This document shows positions 22,368-37,349 of a stretch of DNA of 62,000 bases, one piece after another (positions within the stretch are counted from its first letter, which is position 1; every line of letters starts with the position of its first letter). Source of the DNA: Branchiostoma floridae (taxonomy: Eukaryota > Chordata > Leptocardii > Amphioxiformes > Branchiostomatidae). The notes below the pieces were generated by a model. That model searched no databases and was not told the DNA's origin. It saw only the letters and a program-made list of their open reading frames with translations. Both the position numbers and the translations under genes were made by a program. The stretch lies in the NCBI RefSeq assembly GCF_000003815.2, contig NC_049981.1:24921875-24983874 (forward strand), read 5' to 3'.

Positions 22368-25288
22368 GTGAAGCTGCCCTCTATCATGAAGATTTTTCAC
22401 GCATTGACCAGAAATCCCCACCATCTCTGTATAAAATGGCATCACACTTGCGTCATTACAGTTATAGAGTTTCCTTCCTTGGGGGCTCTGGGGGCTTGCT
22501 AAGGGAGCAGGATTTAAAGCTTGGTGAAACGGAATTGATGCATAAAGTATAGCGGCTATCTAGCCATTACAAGAGGAAACTCCATGCGAATGCGCAAGTG
22601 TGTTTCTATAAAACATGCTACAAAAGCCGTTGGGACGACATGGTTGGTAACAATGTATAGGTATAGAAGTCACCGTAATATTCAGAAACAAAAACTCAAG
22701 TTCGATATTTGTAGATAGCCAAACCTTGATCTCAGTTTTATTTCTTGGTGGGTGCTGTTGCCCATGACAATAAAAGTATTGCCAGACGTTTAAATTCTTT
22801 CAGACTTACCACACATTTACCACTCTGTTTTTATTTGGCTTTTTGGCTTGTTTTTAATGAAATATTAGGACAGTAGGCAATGCCAACGACGCCATAGTAA
22901 GTTAAATTGATACCANNNNNNNNNNNNNNNNNNNNNNNNNNNNNNNNNNNNNNNNNNNNNNNNNNNNNNNNNNNNNNNNNNNNNNNNNNNNNNNNNNNNN
23001 NNNNNNNNNNNNNNNCATTAGTGTAACTTCATTGAGTGCGTTCACCCTCTTATGCAAATTTGGTGGTCAAAAACCACATAATCTAACAGAAGGCAGTGTT
23101 ACCACCCTCCATGTCAACAGGGCTAATAGTAGCAAAGGTTCATTGACATCATTTTGAACTTGGATGGTGTTGATTGATGATGATGTTTATCTTGACACGC
23201 ATCACCAACAGCACTACATGATCGATTCCTGCACGCCCTGAATAAATCGATACATCCTGATTGAAAATGCTCTCGCTTGTTGTTCTACAGGTACATCGAT
23301 TTACAGCAAGGTAAATCATTTCGCCTATAAATAAATCATAACATATATTCCGACATTGTCAATTTAGTTTTCTCCGCCTACATCATTGCATATCAATTTC
23401 TGCACACACATACATCAATATATCTTGTTGTTCTACAGGTTTTGGGCTGGGCAGGTCATGCTGCCTACACATAGCATTTTTCTGCATTTCATGTGAAACT
23501 AATCATTCATATCTCCTGACTCGAGGCCTGATAATTGTTAATACAATGCCTGATATATCAGAACACCGTGAAAGTAACTCATTTTAATACGCCAGAACAG
23601 GTCGAGATTTCTAATTAGAGTAACAAAACTGGCATTTATCAACGACTTTAAGAGTTCATTTTTAAAACACAGACATAGGAACATATACGCCCTCTTGTTA
23701 GTGTTTCGGTCAAAAATACTTACTTAGTTCATTTCTTTTAGTCCTAACTGACATGGCACTGTGACCATGAGTTAAAGACGGGGGCTCGTGGGTCCTCCTG
23801 GGCATGTTGTTCACAGGAAACCCAGACTTAAACCGCGGGATCTCACTCCACGGCCAAGACCATTAGTCAAAACATCAGCACACTTGGAAATGATTTGGCA
23901 TGCAAACCTTGGACTCTGCTGGTGCAAAACATATACTTAGGCCGCAGCAAGTGAATCGTATGGATGATATCTGTAACAACCTTAAAATCGTCTGCGAGAT
24001 GACATGATGGTAAGACAAGATGGGTAAAAGATGTATAATCTTCCAAAATAGAAGCCATAAACGTTGTATTAAGGATCAAGCAAAACATGGTATTACAGCG
24101 TGCAGCCAACAAATGTTTAACTCCTGTATTTAATTAAGAATTGCACAAAGTTATACTGTTGTGGTAGCCTAGTATCACTTCCGAAGTTGACACCTGTGCT
24201 ACAATACCATCGTTGCTTCTAGAACTCTACCCAAAGCTATCATATTAGTGACGTCACATCTACAATTACGAATTAGATTCACTTCTGCGACTACACTAAA
24301 TGACTTAAAATGTACTTCACACTTCTACGAGTACATGTACACTCAAGCCTGCCACAGGGTATATTTTCGTACTATGGGTTGTTGTTTTTTTCCTGACACT
24401 GGAGGGACCAACCTTTCTCAGTCCTTTTTTTTAGAAATCGAGCAAAGCTCAAGGCGCTCAGTGATATCATCCATAAAATTTCCATGCTTTGGCCGCCCGC
24501 CTTACTCTAGTTGGGTGTTGACGTCAGCAGCCACGGTGAAGACTTACAGTTCACTACGCGCATATGTAGGCATCTATTCGTCATTCTGAGGCGGAGCCTT
24601 CTCGACGTAGGCCGCATTTGAAGCGTGTCCCGTACTTGACTGCCAATTTGACTTGGGCAAGTCGAAGAGGGCGGCTTGAATTGGACGACCTGAATCTTGA
24701 GTTCTAGGTTCAGACGGTTAGGGGACGATGCTTTAACATCTTTTCCTGCGATCTTCATGGTGTGCGAGGTGGACGCCAAAGGTAGGGGGTAAGCGTATCC
24801 AATCTTTTACTCGAAACGTGCTATTTTGAAAGATTTGTTGCAAGCAACTGTTCTACATTGCGCTACGCTTTTCTGTATCTTCGCATGTTTTATTGCATTG
24901 TAGTATTTTCTACAAGGACTTTGATACCAATTACACCGCATATGGCGGTATAGCTTCAACTGAACCGTATAGGCTTTGAATGAAATAAAAGGTGTTCAAC
25001 TATTCAATGGCGCCAACATAATCTCAACCGTCTGAAAGAGCTCTTAGGCCTTGGCTCGGGCCTTGTAAACGCCAGCCTTGGCCCGTGCGGATTCTTTACT
25101 TTCTCCAACAGCGTGGACAAAGGAAGGCAGACTTTGTTTACTCGCGAACCCCATGAGAGTCCCGTGATGCGGCAGCTGCTAACTGGCTAGCCAAGCACAC
25201 GTTTGTACGAAAAGGGCCTCTGACATGGACACGTTAGCCAAACGGCCAGAGAACTCCTTCCTCTTTTAGATCAAAACAAACAAAAAAT
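22368..25288. other. Intergenic, with a gap
   Basis: Non-coding. A 17-bp sequence CTTGTTGTTCTACAGGT occurs at about 23276 and again near 23426. Two TGACGTCA sites are at 24249 and 24519. No gene is seen. Confidence 0.45.
22916..23015. other. Assembly gap (100 N)
   Basis: Run of 100 N, default-sized. Confidence 0.95.
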
Positions 25289-25613
25289 GTAACGCTAGTT
25301 CACCTTTATCAACTGGGTAACCTTTATCCGTTGTTTTTCAAAACTTGGTAGTTAGGCATATCTCGTCGACGGGTAGTAGTGGACTCGAACTGAAATATTT
25401 TGAATATATTTCAATTTGAAACCACATACCGTCCGTTGATTAGCCTGGTTACCAAACCCCAGCCCGATCTCAAGTATCTATCAAGTAGATATTTTTGAGG
25501 TTTGGGTATGGTATCCAGGCTATCCGTTGATATGATATCTCTGTTAAAGATGAGTACCCTGTTTTCAAAACCAACGGATAAAGTTCCCTCGGATAAAGGT
25601 GAACTGGCGTTAC
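25289..25613. mobile_element. MITE with ~50-bp terminal inverted repeats (family D)
   Basis: The left end GTAACGCTAGTTCACCTTTA and the reverse complement of the right end (GTAACGCCAGTTCACCTTTA) match, continuing through ACTTTATCCGTTG-TTTT-AAAAC. The total is 325 bp, of which 91 bp (82-bp insert plus a 9-bp duplication) come from a second element nested within. Confidence 0.85.
25441..25522. mobile_element. 82-bp palindromic MITE nested in the family D MITE, with 9-bp TSD
   Basis: The ends TAGCCTGGTTACCAAACCCC and, reverse-complemented, TAGCCTGGATACCATACCCA are inverted repeats. The 9-bp sequence TCCGTTGAT lies immediately on each side (25432-25440 and 25523-25531), a textbook target-site duplication. 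A 9-bp TSD fits Mutator-like transposases; shifting the boundary by one base would give 8 bp, as for hAT. Confidence 0.85.
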
Positions 25614-28600
25614 CTGTATAAACCAGGAGCGTGCCAAAAACGATAACAGAAACCGTGCCTCAAACACGTGCCGAGACATCTGATTTTTGTCCAAAATATT
25701 ATCATCCAGGAGATGTGCACTGCTTTTTATGCCTGCATTGGTAGGCTTTCAGTGATTATATAGCGCTATGTGGGTTGCAAGTTCTTGTAATTTGAAATCT
25801 CCCAGCGGTTTTATGACCTACATTATAGATTCTAGCAACGCTTGTTCAAAGTTAATGTGCTGTCCTGGTGACCGTTAAATGGCGAAGAGAGGAGATATTT
25901 ACGTGTCCCATATACATCGTGAATAGTGATCATTGTTTACATTTCGTGTTAGTTGGCAATTGCACCGGAAAGACGGAATGTATGACCGGAAAGTGATACT
26001 GCTCACATTTTGTGTTCGATAGACTTTCTTTTTAAAACGTTTGCATAAAATAGGTTACCGTAGTTATCATAAATTTTACTAGTTAGTATACAAGTGTTTT
26101 CTATACTGTTTGTATCTCGATTGAAATTTCAAGAAAAGATTCAGTTGAAATTTAACATTTCAAAAAACTTTGTTAATCAATGATCTATGGCCAAATGCCT
26201 TTGCAAACATATGCATCTAATTACACGAAACCCCATAAATATATAAAGTGTCTAGTGCAAAGCGTGAAGTCGTCCTGTATGTATTTAATTCGTTATGCAA
26301 TCTGTCAAACCTCTTGTCTCTCGGCGGCCACAATCTCTGTAGTAGGACGACATGTGACGTGGGTTGACTCTCCTGACCAGCATATAATTCTTACAAGGCG
26401 ATTCTATGTAGGATGTTATGGCTGTACTTAAGTGTGGCATAAAAGTTTATAGCCCTCTTCTAGTGCAGTTTTATGTATCCTCGAGGCAATTTTATGTAAT
26501 GCAGTCCTGGTGAGTGCTGTAGACAAGTGTCATGAGAAAAACCAGCGTTTCAGCGCTTCTGCAACACTGCATAGCGTCCCTCATTAGTGCTCTTTACTAG
26601 AATCCGTGGCTGAGGCCTGTACTTAGAGTTCTTGACGTCAATTTCCCCATTCGACTCATATGAGAATGACTGCCTAGATTCATCAATGACGTCTCTTGGA
26701 TGGGACGTTAAGTTGAGACCCTGTGTTTTAGAGTATATATGGAATACATGCACAAACAAACAAACGTTAATTGGCGTTTAACGTTTTCGTCAACTAGATT
26801 AAAAACTTTTGTTCATCTCGTACTTGATTAGTAAATGGGTTGTGGCTTCAGAACTCTAGAATCAACGATTGGTTCAATTCACGTTTACTGCCACAAACTG
26901 GCTTTATAGCAGATATCGTTTGAGTCAAAACTCTATTACAAGCTGTGATTTTGTGCGTAGTATGTTTATTGGGGTCGTTGAAACGGGTGCATTTCTGCTG
27001 CGGCGATATAAAGAGATTTGAAGTGATGGATAAAACTTTAATATCATACTTTCCCTGAGTTGTTTTGAACTTGCCCTCTCCAATTTAAAAGTACTCGGCA
27101 GTAATTCCCAGGAAGTTGACCGGATTACCCCTGCCTGACATTAGCTATAACACTGGGGATTAGGGAACGGTTCGGAGTAGCGTGCTTCACCTTTGAACCT
27201 ACAGATTTATCACTCAATGCGAGCTTTCATTTGGGGTGACGGCCTTGATTTCCTCATTACTGCTTCTGTGTGATAAAGCGGGGTTTGTTAGGAGACCGGG
27301 GAGCCCTACAATGGCATGTAAACTAGACTTATCGGCGCAGAGGGACCCTCTTAAGTGGGCGTTCACGTCAGAAGCGGTGTAGGAGTACGATTAAGGTAGT
27401 AAGTTCATGTTAAAGATACAAGATAACCGGTTCTTCGAATGGGTTAATGGAATTTTCAAAGCAATGTCAAGGACAATCCAGTTAAATCTAGCGTTTCTGG
27501 AAACCTCGTAAAGAAAGTTCTGGATTCATTGACAGCGATTGTGGTTTTGCAGTTGAACAGTTGTAAATGAATTGCCATATGTATCATATGTGGTTAGCCC
27601 TTAACCTACCAAAATTATTAGGCTTTAATCATCCCCCCTCCTCGCCCCCAACTTTTGTCGGTACATCAGCAAATAATCCAGTTTCTGTATCTTTGTGTAT
27701 TGTAGAGTAGGCATTAACAGATAAAAACGTGACATGCGTTTGGGCCTCCTACCAACTTTCATTGGAACATTAGGGACATGCTTTTTGCATACTTTGAAAC
27801 AGAGTAACTCAACAGTGAATGGATGGATTTCTTTCTTCATTTTTCGTTCCGATTCCTTTTAATTTTTCGTTTAATCCGTACACTCCCCATTTTCATTAAG
27901 TAACACTATCCCTCTAGTTGTAAAAGATAAGTGGCATATGGCTACCCACATTGCCCATCTGCCGTGCGGTTGGAGCACTTGCCAAAATATAATTTGCTTT
28001 CGACATATAGCTAACAGCGATTGGTCCACATCGATTTTGAAGGTAGAATGTAACCTACTGATGATTCGTGCTTTCGTGAGAACTTTAACAAAATGACGGG
28101 GCATGATTTATGCTACTTGTACAAACAAATGCACATACATGTATAATGATTCTAAGCTGGCAGGGCGTTGTCCGACATTTCCGAACATGACGAATGCTTG
28201 TCAGCTTGAGTCCGTCGGCCCCGAGAGGGAAGTTTGCGTGTCTCTGTTATCTCTCCGCTGGAATGCAAATGTTAGGTAAATGTCAGGGCTAAGTTTACAT
28301 TCTGGCTTAGAGGAATCCAAGGGGACAAGTTCAGTAGGGGAGGTTTTCGGCGTGGCCAGCTTGGTGACAGGCGTTCAGGCAATCCTTTCAGGTAATCGTG
28401 AGTAACAGGATATCTATTTACGCTTGAATCATCTTATACGTACTTGTAACATTATCAATGTAACATTAGCACTTTGTCAATTTTCAGTTTTCAGGTCTTC
28501 CTCTTTATGTGGTAAGTCAAATCGACCTTATGGCATTGCATCTCAATATTTTTGGAACTAATTATAATGTAATTGCATATGAAATTGCATGGAGGTTTGT

Positions 28601-28647
28601 TTCCATCCAGATAAAGTGGATATATTTATACCACTAGAAAATAAGAC
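25614..28647. other. Intergenic; candidate regulatory sequence, no gene
   Basis: Non-coding. Segments at about 27.1-27.4 and 28.2-28.4 kb are of higher complexity and GC, with site-like words such as GGATTA, CCTTTGAAC, TGATAAAG and a perfect octamer ATGCAAAT near 28264. Such words are short and common, so regulatory function is only a guess. Confidence 0.35.
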
Positions 28648-29065
28648 GGGTCATGGTTTAGGTTGTTATTTGCTCTTTGTATGAGCGTGACTACAAATGT
28701 CAATAACAATATAGCTTTGCTGTGCATGCTATTGTTAGTGCTGATACTATAATGCAACGTGAAGTATCTTTAAGCTATTTTTTCGGAAACAAATTGATGT
28801 ATGAATGATATAAGTATAAATATTGTTGTATTTCCGCATGGATCATGGCTTGGGTTGTTTTGTGCTCTTTGTAAATATGTGGCTGCAAATGTCAATGACA
28901 TTATAGTTTTGCTCTGCATAATATTGTTAGTGTTAACGCTATACTCCAACATCACGTAAAGTCTCATTGGAGATCGAGATAAACAAATCAAGTATCTTTA
29001 AACTACCTTTCTCTAAAAAAAAATTGATGAATGTTAGTAGAAAGATTGTTATACTTCCTCGCTGT
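28648..29065 (+). repeat. Diverged tandem duplication, unit ~191 bp
   Basis: The order TCATGG-TT-GGTTGTT, TGCTCTTTGTA, CAAATGTCAAT-ACA, TATAG-TTTGCT-TGCAT, ATTGTTAGTG, AAGTATCTTTAA, AAATTGATG-ATG recurs with an offset of about 191 bp. The copies differ substantially, and the second carries an insertion. Confidence 0.7.
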
Positions 29066-32000
29066 TGTGTCACAGGGAGTCACTCTCTTTCCCGGTTGAA
29101 ATGTTTATCCTAAATCATCGTCAGTGCACACAAAAAAGTGAACAATGAAATTTGAGGGTCTATGAATCTACATTCCATATTCGTATTCCCGGAAGTGGTT
29201 AGACCTTTGACATTAAAATGATCCTCGTGTGGCCGATTTAGAAAACGGATCTCCGGGTATATGATAAGATTTTTGTGGGTAGAGGAAGTAAGGGAATAGC
29301 CTATCAACAATGTCGTAAGGAAATAGGAAATGGTATGATATAAAGATATTACATGAATCACTTGGTATCCGCAATCACTGTATTGCGCCGTAAAACAATA
29401 TAAACTGAAATAAAATTCTCAAAAAATGAGATACTAATACGATGAAATAAGATAAAATAAAATACACGTTTAATTGAATCTAAAGGCTTTTTGAATATAA
29501 ATCATTTGTTGTTTTTGCCGAGTCTGCATCAACATACAATAGCCATAGCCCGATATCCTCCATGATATAGTCATTACCTACAGTTAAAAATAAGATAGCT
29601 AAAGATGTAAACACGAGTATGCTAAGCCTAACACGTAAGGATCCATATGTAAATCCACAGCGTTTTTTATAGTACAAAAATGTTTCACTGGGAAGATTCG
29701 CTGATTGGATTGGGAGAGAAAACAAATTTTCCCAGATGTTCCCGACATTGCGTTGGTTGTATTTTCACCATCAGTTCCATGCCAATAATATCAGATAGGC
29801 TAGCACTAGTAGCCGTTAGTGTTAAAATCCAGTCGCAGTCGCCATTACAGCGACGATATTGCAATTTTGAGGGACAGGCTTCCAGGAAAGTTATTGGCAT
29901 AGGTACCAGGATTGCAAACGTCTATGGACCCGATCCGAACTAGCTGTATCTAATCAACACTGCCGCAGCACTTTGCCAGCGGGGCGCCAGGAGTTACATT
30001 CATACAGCCGGTGGTATTAAAGGTTTTCCCAGGGTGCTGCCTATGAAACAAATGTCATGAGGCGCCCATGCTTTGTACATTACAGATTAGCTACACCTTG
30101 TCGAAAACTGCAAGCTGTAGTTCATTCTGAGCTGTTCATGTCTACAGCATTGACATACGGGTCCCAAGTGCTGTTCATTTGTGACATGGAAGCTCACCAA
30201 GGTTTTAGTCTCTGATTTTTTTCAGTCACATTTTTTTTCATAAACAATATGTAAATCATTCCAGTTCTACTCAAATCGTAGATATAAAACAAGAGTAGAA
30301 ATACACAATTTCAGCATACATACATCCATAAATACAAATTGGGCAACCAGAAAGTAAATCTAGAAAAGTCAAGTTGGTGATGTATCAATTAAGAGACCTG
30401 TGCAGTGAAAAAAAATATGGTCTATATCGAAGATATTACAGTTTTGTATACGTGAAAGTGACAGTGAGATATGTTCATCGGTCAGTCCCTTTGATGATAC
30501 ATTATCTGTTTACATACCAACTGCACTTTGTGAAAGTATTCATACTGCAACATAGTCCAATACTGAGGGTCCAATACAACAATGATTATGTGAGGTACTG
30601 TTATCTTCAAACGCGAAGACGACGAAAATGGCGTAGATGGATGTGGTCTACCAGTTGCTAATTTTCCTTCTATCGTGTTTATTTGTCGTGATCTATTGTA
30701 GTTTCTGAGAACAGGACTTAATTAAAAGTGGATAAAATATATATAGGTCAGCGAAATAGATAAGAAATTCAACAGATCATTCACGAACTGCACAAAGAAC
30801 AATCTTTAACCAAGCCTTCAAAATCTACGTTTTTAAAGCATGTTTTTATGTATACTTAGCAAATGCTTAAGGGGGCTTAAAAATGAAATTTCGTATGTGA
30901 TATTGCGATGGATTAGGAAATGTCATCATGCGTAGAGGAAAAATTCAACTTGTTTGTGTCATGTCAAACAGATGGTTCCCTTACAGTAGCGTGGCGGTGG
31001 TGACAGAGTAAAAACATCCTGTGTATGCGCGATCTCTATTTATTGGTTAGATAAAGTGAGATTTAGCGCTCTTCCTGTTTACAGACTCGTCCATTTGGCA
31101 TGTACAACACGAATCAGCAGGCATGAGGCATGTGCCTCGGACCGTAAACTCGATGCGTCTTCCTGATTAGTACACAGTTGCCCATCCCGAACATGAACCC
31201 CCTCATTACATAGCCTTTACCACAGTAATCTCTGGGACGCTTTTTACAACCCAGAAAGCGTATTATTAACTTAACGGTGTGAATCCTTGAAACTTTTCAA
31301 GACTCGATGGCGATTTTGTGATAATCAATTTTGCCGCCTGACATTGCAACCTTGAATTACCAGGATGGGTTATGTCCACGCCATAGCAGCATCTGAGGTA
31401 CACGTCAGGGCTGACCTTTAGCCCAGGAGGTCACAGTAGATCTCTGGTTGTAGCCCTGCAAATGGCAGCGTATCTGGGAGACGCGAGTATACGCTTCAGA
31501 TAATGGGCAATCATAAGCCCTGTAGATGCACTTCGTCGCGTCTGTATTGGCTGGGGATATTACACTGCTCGCAGATTGTGAGTCAACATTAACATGGTGA
31601 AAAATGTCCAGATTCAGCCAGAAAATGCATAAAATTTAGAAACGACGTAGAGAAAATGCACACCCCATACGTCGGAACATTCTGGCAAGATACCCAGCTA
31701 TCAAATATTGGTATACATATCTTATCAGTTTTATCACACATGTTAACGAAACTATCATTTAGCATGGTCACATATAACACACAGCAAAACCCTGTGTACT
31801 GCACTTAAGAATCTCGTAAGCATCCCGACCGTAACCAGATTTCAGGCTAGTGATGATAAATGTAATGTTGAAATCAGAAGCCGTGGGGAGGTTATGTTGA
31901 GTAAACGTTATTCTATTAAGTATGCCAAGGGCCATTATCTCATTCCTCTGTTATTTCCGTGTCATTTGTGCGTAGAAACTTTGAATGCAGCCATGTTATC

Positions 32001-33795
32001 AGCCTAGAAGTCCTGGCGCCTGTCCGTCTCTCTATCAGATTACCCATCGTTACTCTTTTATTTGTGTGAATCATCGATGCGAAGATCTGAGACTGGAACA
32101 ATGGGAGAGACCAAAATAGCCTGCCAGGTCACCGACAATACAGGCTTTTTCCCAGAACCTGTAACCATAGATTGATACAAAGTGAAAGAGCGGAGAAATT
32201 CATGAAATTTATATCGGCAGAAGGTCATAGATTAAATATCCAGCACAGATTGGTCATAAAGGGTTAACGTCTAAAGCGAGTGGGTATATTTTTGGGTATG
32301 AAGCGAAAATGTGAACTCGTTAAAAGTTTCTTCTTCTGTGAGCACCATTGATTTTTCATTGACATGGGCCGTAGACAAGATATTCGCCACCTGCCACCAA
32401 AGAAATCAGTTTTGATTTGATTATTTTTCAATGAAAAATTCTCCGTCGGTTAGTTGACATATGTCTTCCTTTATTTATCTCATTACACATTCTCTCTGCC
32501 GAATCAGGTACACCATCAGCATTGGTTTGGGTATGGACACGCGGGATACCTTTTCTCTGTAAGAGAATGTGTTGTTATTTATTATTCTTATTTATTATTT
32601 ATTTTGTATTCAATTACGATTCGTACCTCTTATATTCCTTTCAAACCATCAATTGAACAATCTAAGTGGATAAGTATATATGATATGGCCATACCTGTGT
32701 GAAGTATGTGTTATTGGTTCAAATGTCTTCAACTTCATGTTGATCTTCAAGCTAGATTCTCCCCTCTTACATTCCTTGGCCAATCCTCTTATTCTAACAC
32801 TCAGAATGAGTTATCATATCGTTTGAAGTCCATGCCAGGAAACCGTTAACCTAGAAGTCGTACCGTTTGTAATTCAAAACCACTCTGGTAAAGATGATTG
32901 ACGTCACTACCACATCCGGGGATTCCAGGCAGCAGTTTGGCTGAAAGTAAAACAGGTAATCATGCAATATAAGGCAATAACCACCGAATGGACTTTAACC
33001 GGTTTGCCCTTGGAAAAATGGGTCAACTGTGATCAAACATGACTTGAAGTGTAGCTTTACATAAATCATTTCCTAAGAAGATCAACTTTACGTCCTTGCA
33101 ATCCGTTGAGGGTGGTGCATGCAGCCGCAATCCTTTGCTACTGACTTCAAGGCCTACTTTCGTTTGAGGAACAACATGAGAAAAAAAAGGAAATTGCTGT
33201 TGTCTTTACCTTTTTCATCCAAAGGTTTAATCCATTTTTGTCCAGGAGGGTTTGTGATTATAAAGGCAAAGACACCAATGTAATTTTAGTGCAATTCCAC
33301 AGAATAAAACCGGAACTTATTCATAGCAATATTGCCGACAAATCGTTACAAAAATTGCTAAGCAAACGCGCTTTTTATTCAGTAGATGCCAGCGTATCTA
33401 GGTCTGCAATGACTCATGTGGTAACATGCAATTCATTCTCGTAAAAGGGGGTTAAAATACACCGTATTTGAGGGCAATCGTGCCCCCACCATGATTGCAG
33501 AAATTGACACTTGCTGGAGCATCTTATATTGGTGTCAGCAAATTGCTTCCACTCTTTACGCCACCTGGGTATTGTTTTCTCTGTGGGAATGTACCTGCTA
33601 TTTACAGAGCCTATGGAGATGAATAGGAGGCGGTTCATGTTGACCTTGTCCACCACTTACAAACGATGTAGATCCCGGCCGCTATCTTTTTTTCATACGT
33701 CATACATGGAAAAAAACACATTTAAAGAACAAGAAAATTGACAACATGTTTTAGAAAATAATGGTAGTCTCGTCGCATTTTGATGCTGTAAACAC
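29066..33795. other. Intergenic, nothing definite
   Basis: Non-coding. The segment 31.19-31.55 kb is more GC-rich and complex than its surroundings and could be a conserved non-coding element. Opposite-strand open frames at about 29680-29940 have no recognisable motif. Confidence 0.4.
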
Positions 33796-34015
33796 AGCTG
33801 GTTGTTATTCACTGCGCCTTGGGCCCGGATTGGAAGGCAGATGCTATCCTTCTTTCATTGCCTCATACCTACCCACTTTAAGTCAGGTGCCCATTTTTAT
33901 GGGTGGGGTGAGTAAAGTCGTGTAAAGTGGCTTTCCCAAGGGCACAAAGTGCAGCCAGTAATCAAACCCATAACCTCCCTGCCTCGTGTCCGGCTGGCAT
34001 AGCCACTCTAACACT
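33796..34015 (-). repeat. SINE copy (family S), minus orientation
   Basis: On the plus strand it starts GGTTGTTATTCACTGCGCCT, goes through GGAAGGCAGATGCTATCCTT and ACACGACTTTAC (as its complement), then TTTCCCAAGGGCAC, CCAGTAATCAAACCCATAAC and a tRNA-like end. It aligns in the same order with 57372-57612. The tRNA-like part marks the 5' head, so the element is on the minus strand. Confidence 0.7.
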
Positions 34016-34276
34016 CGACATTAGAAATCTTCTAACACTAACAGTTTCATATCAAAAGTGCTGTAAAATATCTATGATATGGGCAGCATGGGGCGATATT
34101 ATTCTCATAGTTCTGCCACATCATAATTCTTTGTCTTTGTATTTTGTTAATGTTGTTTTCTCACCGTATCCTGTGTGAAAGAGTCGCCTTTGCATTCTAT
34201 CGTTACTCCAATATAGGAAGAAAAATTTTTATAGATGCACGCGACAGTGTAAAATACAGTGCAAAATATATTTCTA

Positions 34277-34570
34277 GAGCAAAGATTGAAATACGATGGC
34301 TCTTTCTCTTCCCTTGGAAGTGACCGAATCAACAAGCTGATTATTCTGTCACTTTTAAATGGGAAGGACGCGGTCACAAGCCCAGGCTATAGTCCAATCA
34401 TGAAACCGTATGGTGAAAGTCCAATCAATCTTATGAGCTCAGTCAACGATAAAGAAAGAGGCACTTCACCTCCATTAACGTCCTTTTATACGGTGCGTGG
34501 TGGTCCTGATTCTGCATGGGATTTGGATAAGGCTGTTGGAGAAGAATGTGTTACGGAGGACTGCATACAA
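34277..34570 (+). other. Possible isolated exon (low confidence)
   Basis: An acceptor-like ATTTCTAG precedes an open frame of ~98 codons, and a strong donor-like GTGAGT follows at 34571. The translation is hydrophilic with ordinary composition (SFSSLGSDRINKL, TSPGYSPIMKPYGESP, WDLDKAVGEE). I recognise no family and no partner exon. It ends 30 bp before a TIR element. It could be a real exon, a retrocopy fragment or chance. Confidence 0.2.
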
Positions 34571-34602
34571 GTGTGAGTCAGTGTGGCATTGTCGTGTAGG
34601 TT

Positions 34603-35343
34603 CTCTGTTGAGCTAAGACGGCCCAGGCACGCTCGATTTGTGTCCGAGTTCGGGCGCGTGTTCCCTTGTCCAGCCGAATTCGAACGCGTGTTCTATGATG
34701 TTCCATTACGTAATTCGAACCGAACGCGCGTTCGAACCTGTAGTTATTTGCGACTTTTCAACGTAAACAGGCACCGTAAGGACCCTTTATCCTTGGTCGG
34801 TGTCTGTGCGGTCAAGTTATGACATTTACGGCTTAAGTCCCAGCTCAAAATAAGAGTACTGATCTTTTTTGTATTCAAGATTTACCTATTATCCCTTTCT
34901 TATCAAAGTTGTCCGCGGCTATTTTGTTTAATCATTTTATGTTTTTGACTATGGTGCATTTTCAACGAAAAATTGAAAAAAAAATGGTCGTTTCTGATGT
35001 TTTCGGCCCCAAAAAACAATATAATCCTAATTTAAAACAAAATAGCCGCGGATGAAAATGATGAGTTTAAGGTTGGCTTTCATCCTTTAGAATATCATAA
35101 TTCAAAGTCTTGTTTCCAGCTGGGACTAGACTCATGAAATAAACAACACTTTTTTTTAACCAAAATGTTTATTTCTAACCCAAAATCCGGCATGTACAAA
35201 AAAATCACAAGTATTCAATGTGTTTAAAGTAGTACTAAAACTGTGTGAAGTTTCATCGTAGTGCGACCGAGCAATCAAAAGTTACGATCGATGTATAGAA
35301 TACTACTTTATTCCAGGCCATGGGCCGTCTTAAGCCAACAGAG
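34603..35343. mobile_element. TIR element containing a nested foldback
   Basis: The left end CTCTGTTGAGCTAAGACGGC and the reverse complement of the right end (CTCTGTTGGCTTAAGACGGC) form TIRs of about 23 bp, ending in GGCCCA. Within it, AGTCCCAGCT (34836) pairs with AGCTGGGACT (35118), and GTCCGCGGCTATTTTGTTT (34911) pairs with the block at 35034-35052. A second palindromic element of ~292 bp is therefore nested or forms the core. It also contains GAACGCGCGTTC. No coding content. Confidence 0.65.
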
Positions 35344-37277
<1,934 letters not shown>

Positions 37278-37349
37278 TTACCTGCATGTATGCAGGTATG
37301 GTTTTGATGCTGGTGGAAACTTTTCGGTAGCCAGGGATGTAGGGCGCTG

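Noticed and set aside
29680-29943. Open frame ending ANVYGPDPN, reminiscent of a non-LTR endonuclease motif
   Set aside because: The likeness is to one short word only. No other endonuclease blocks occur, and the opposite strand is equally open.
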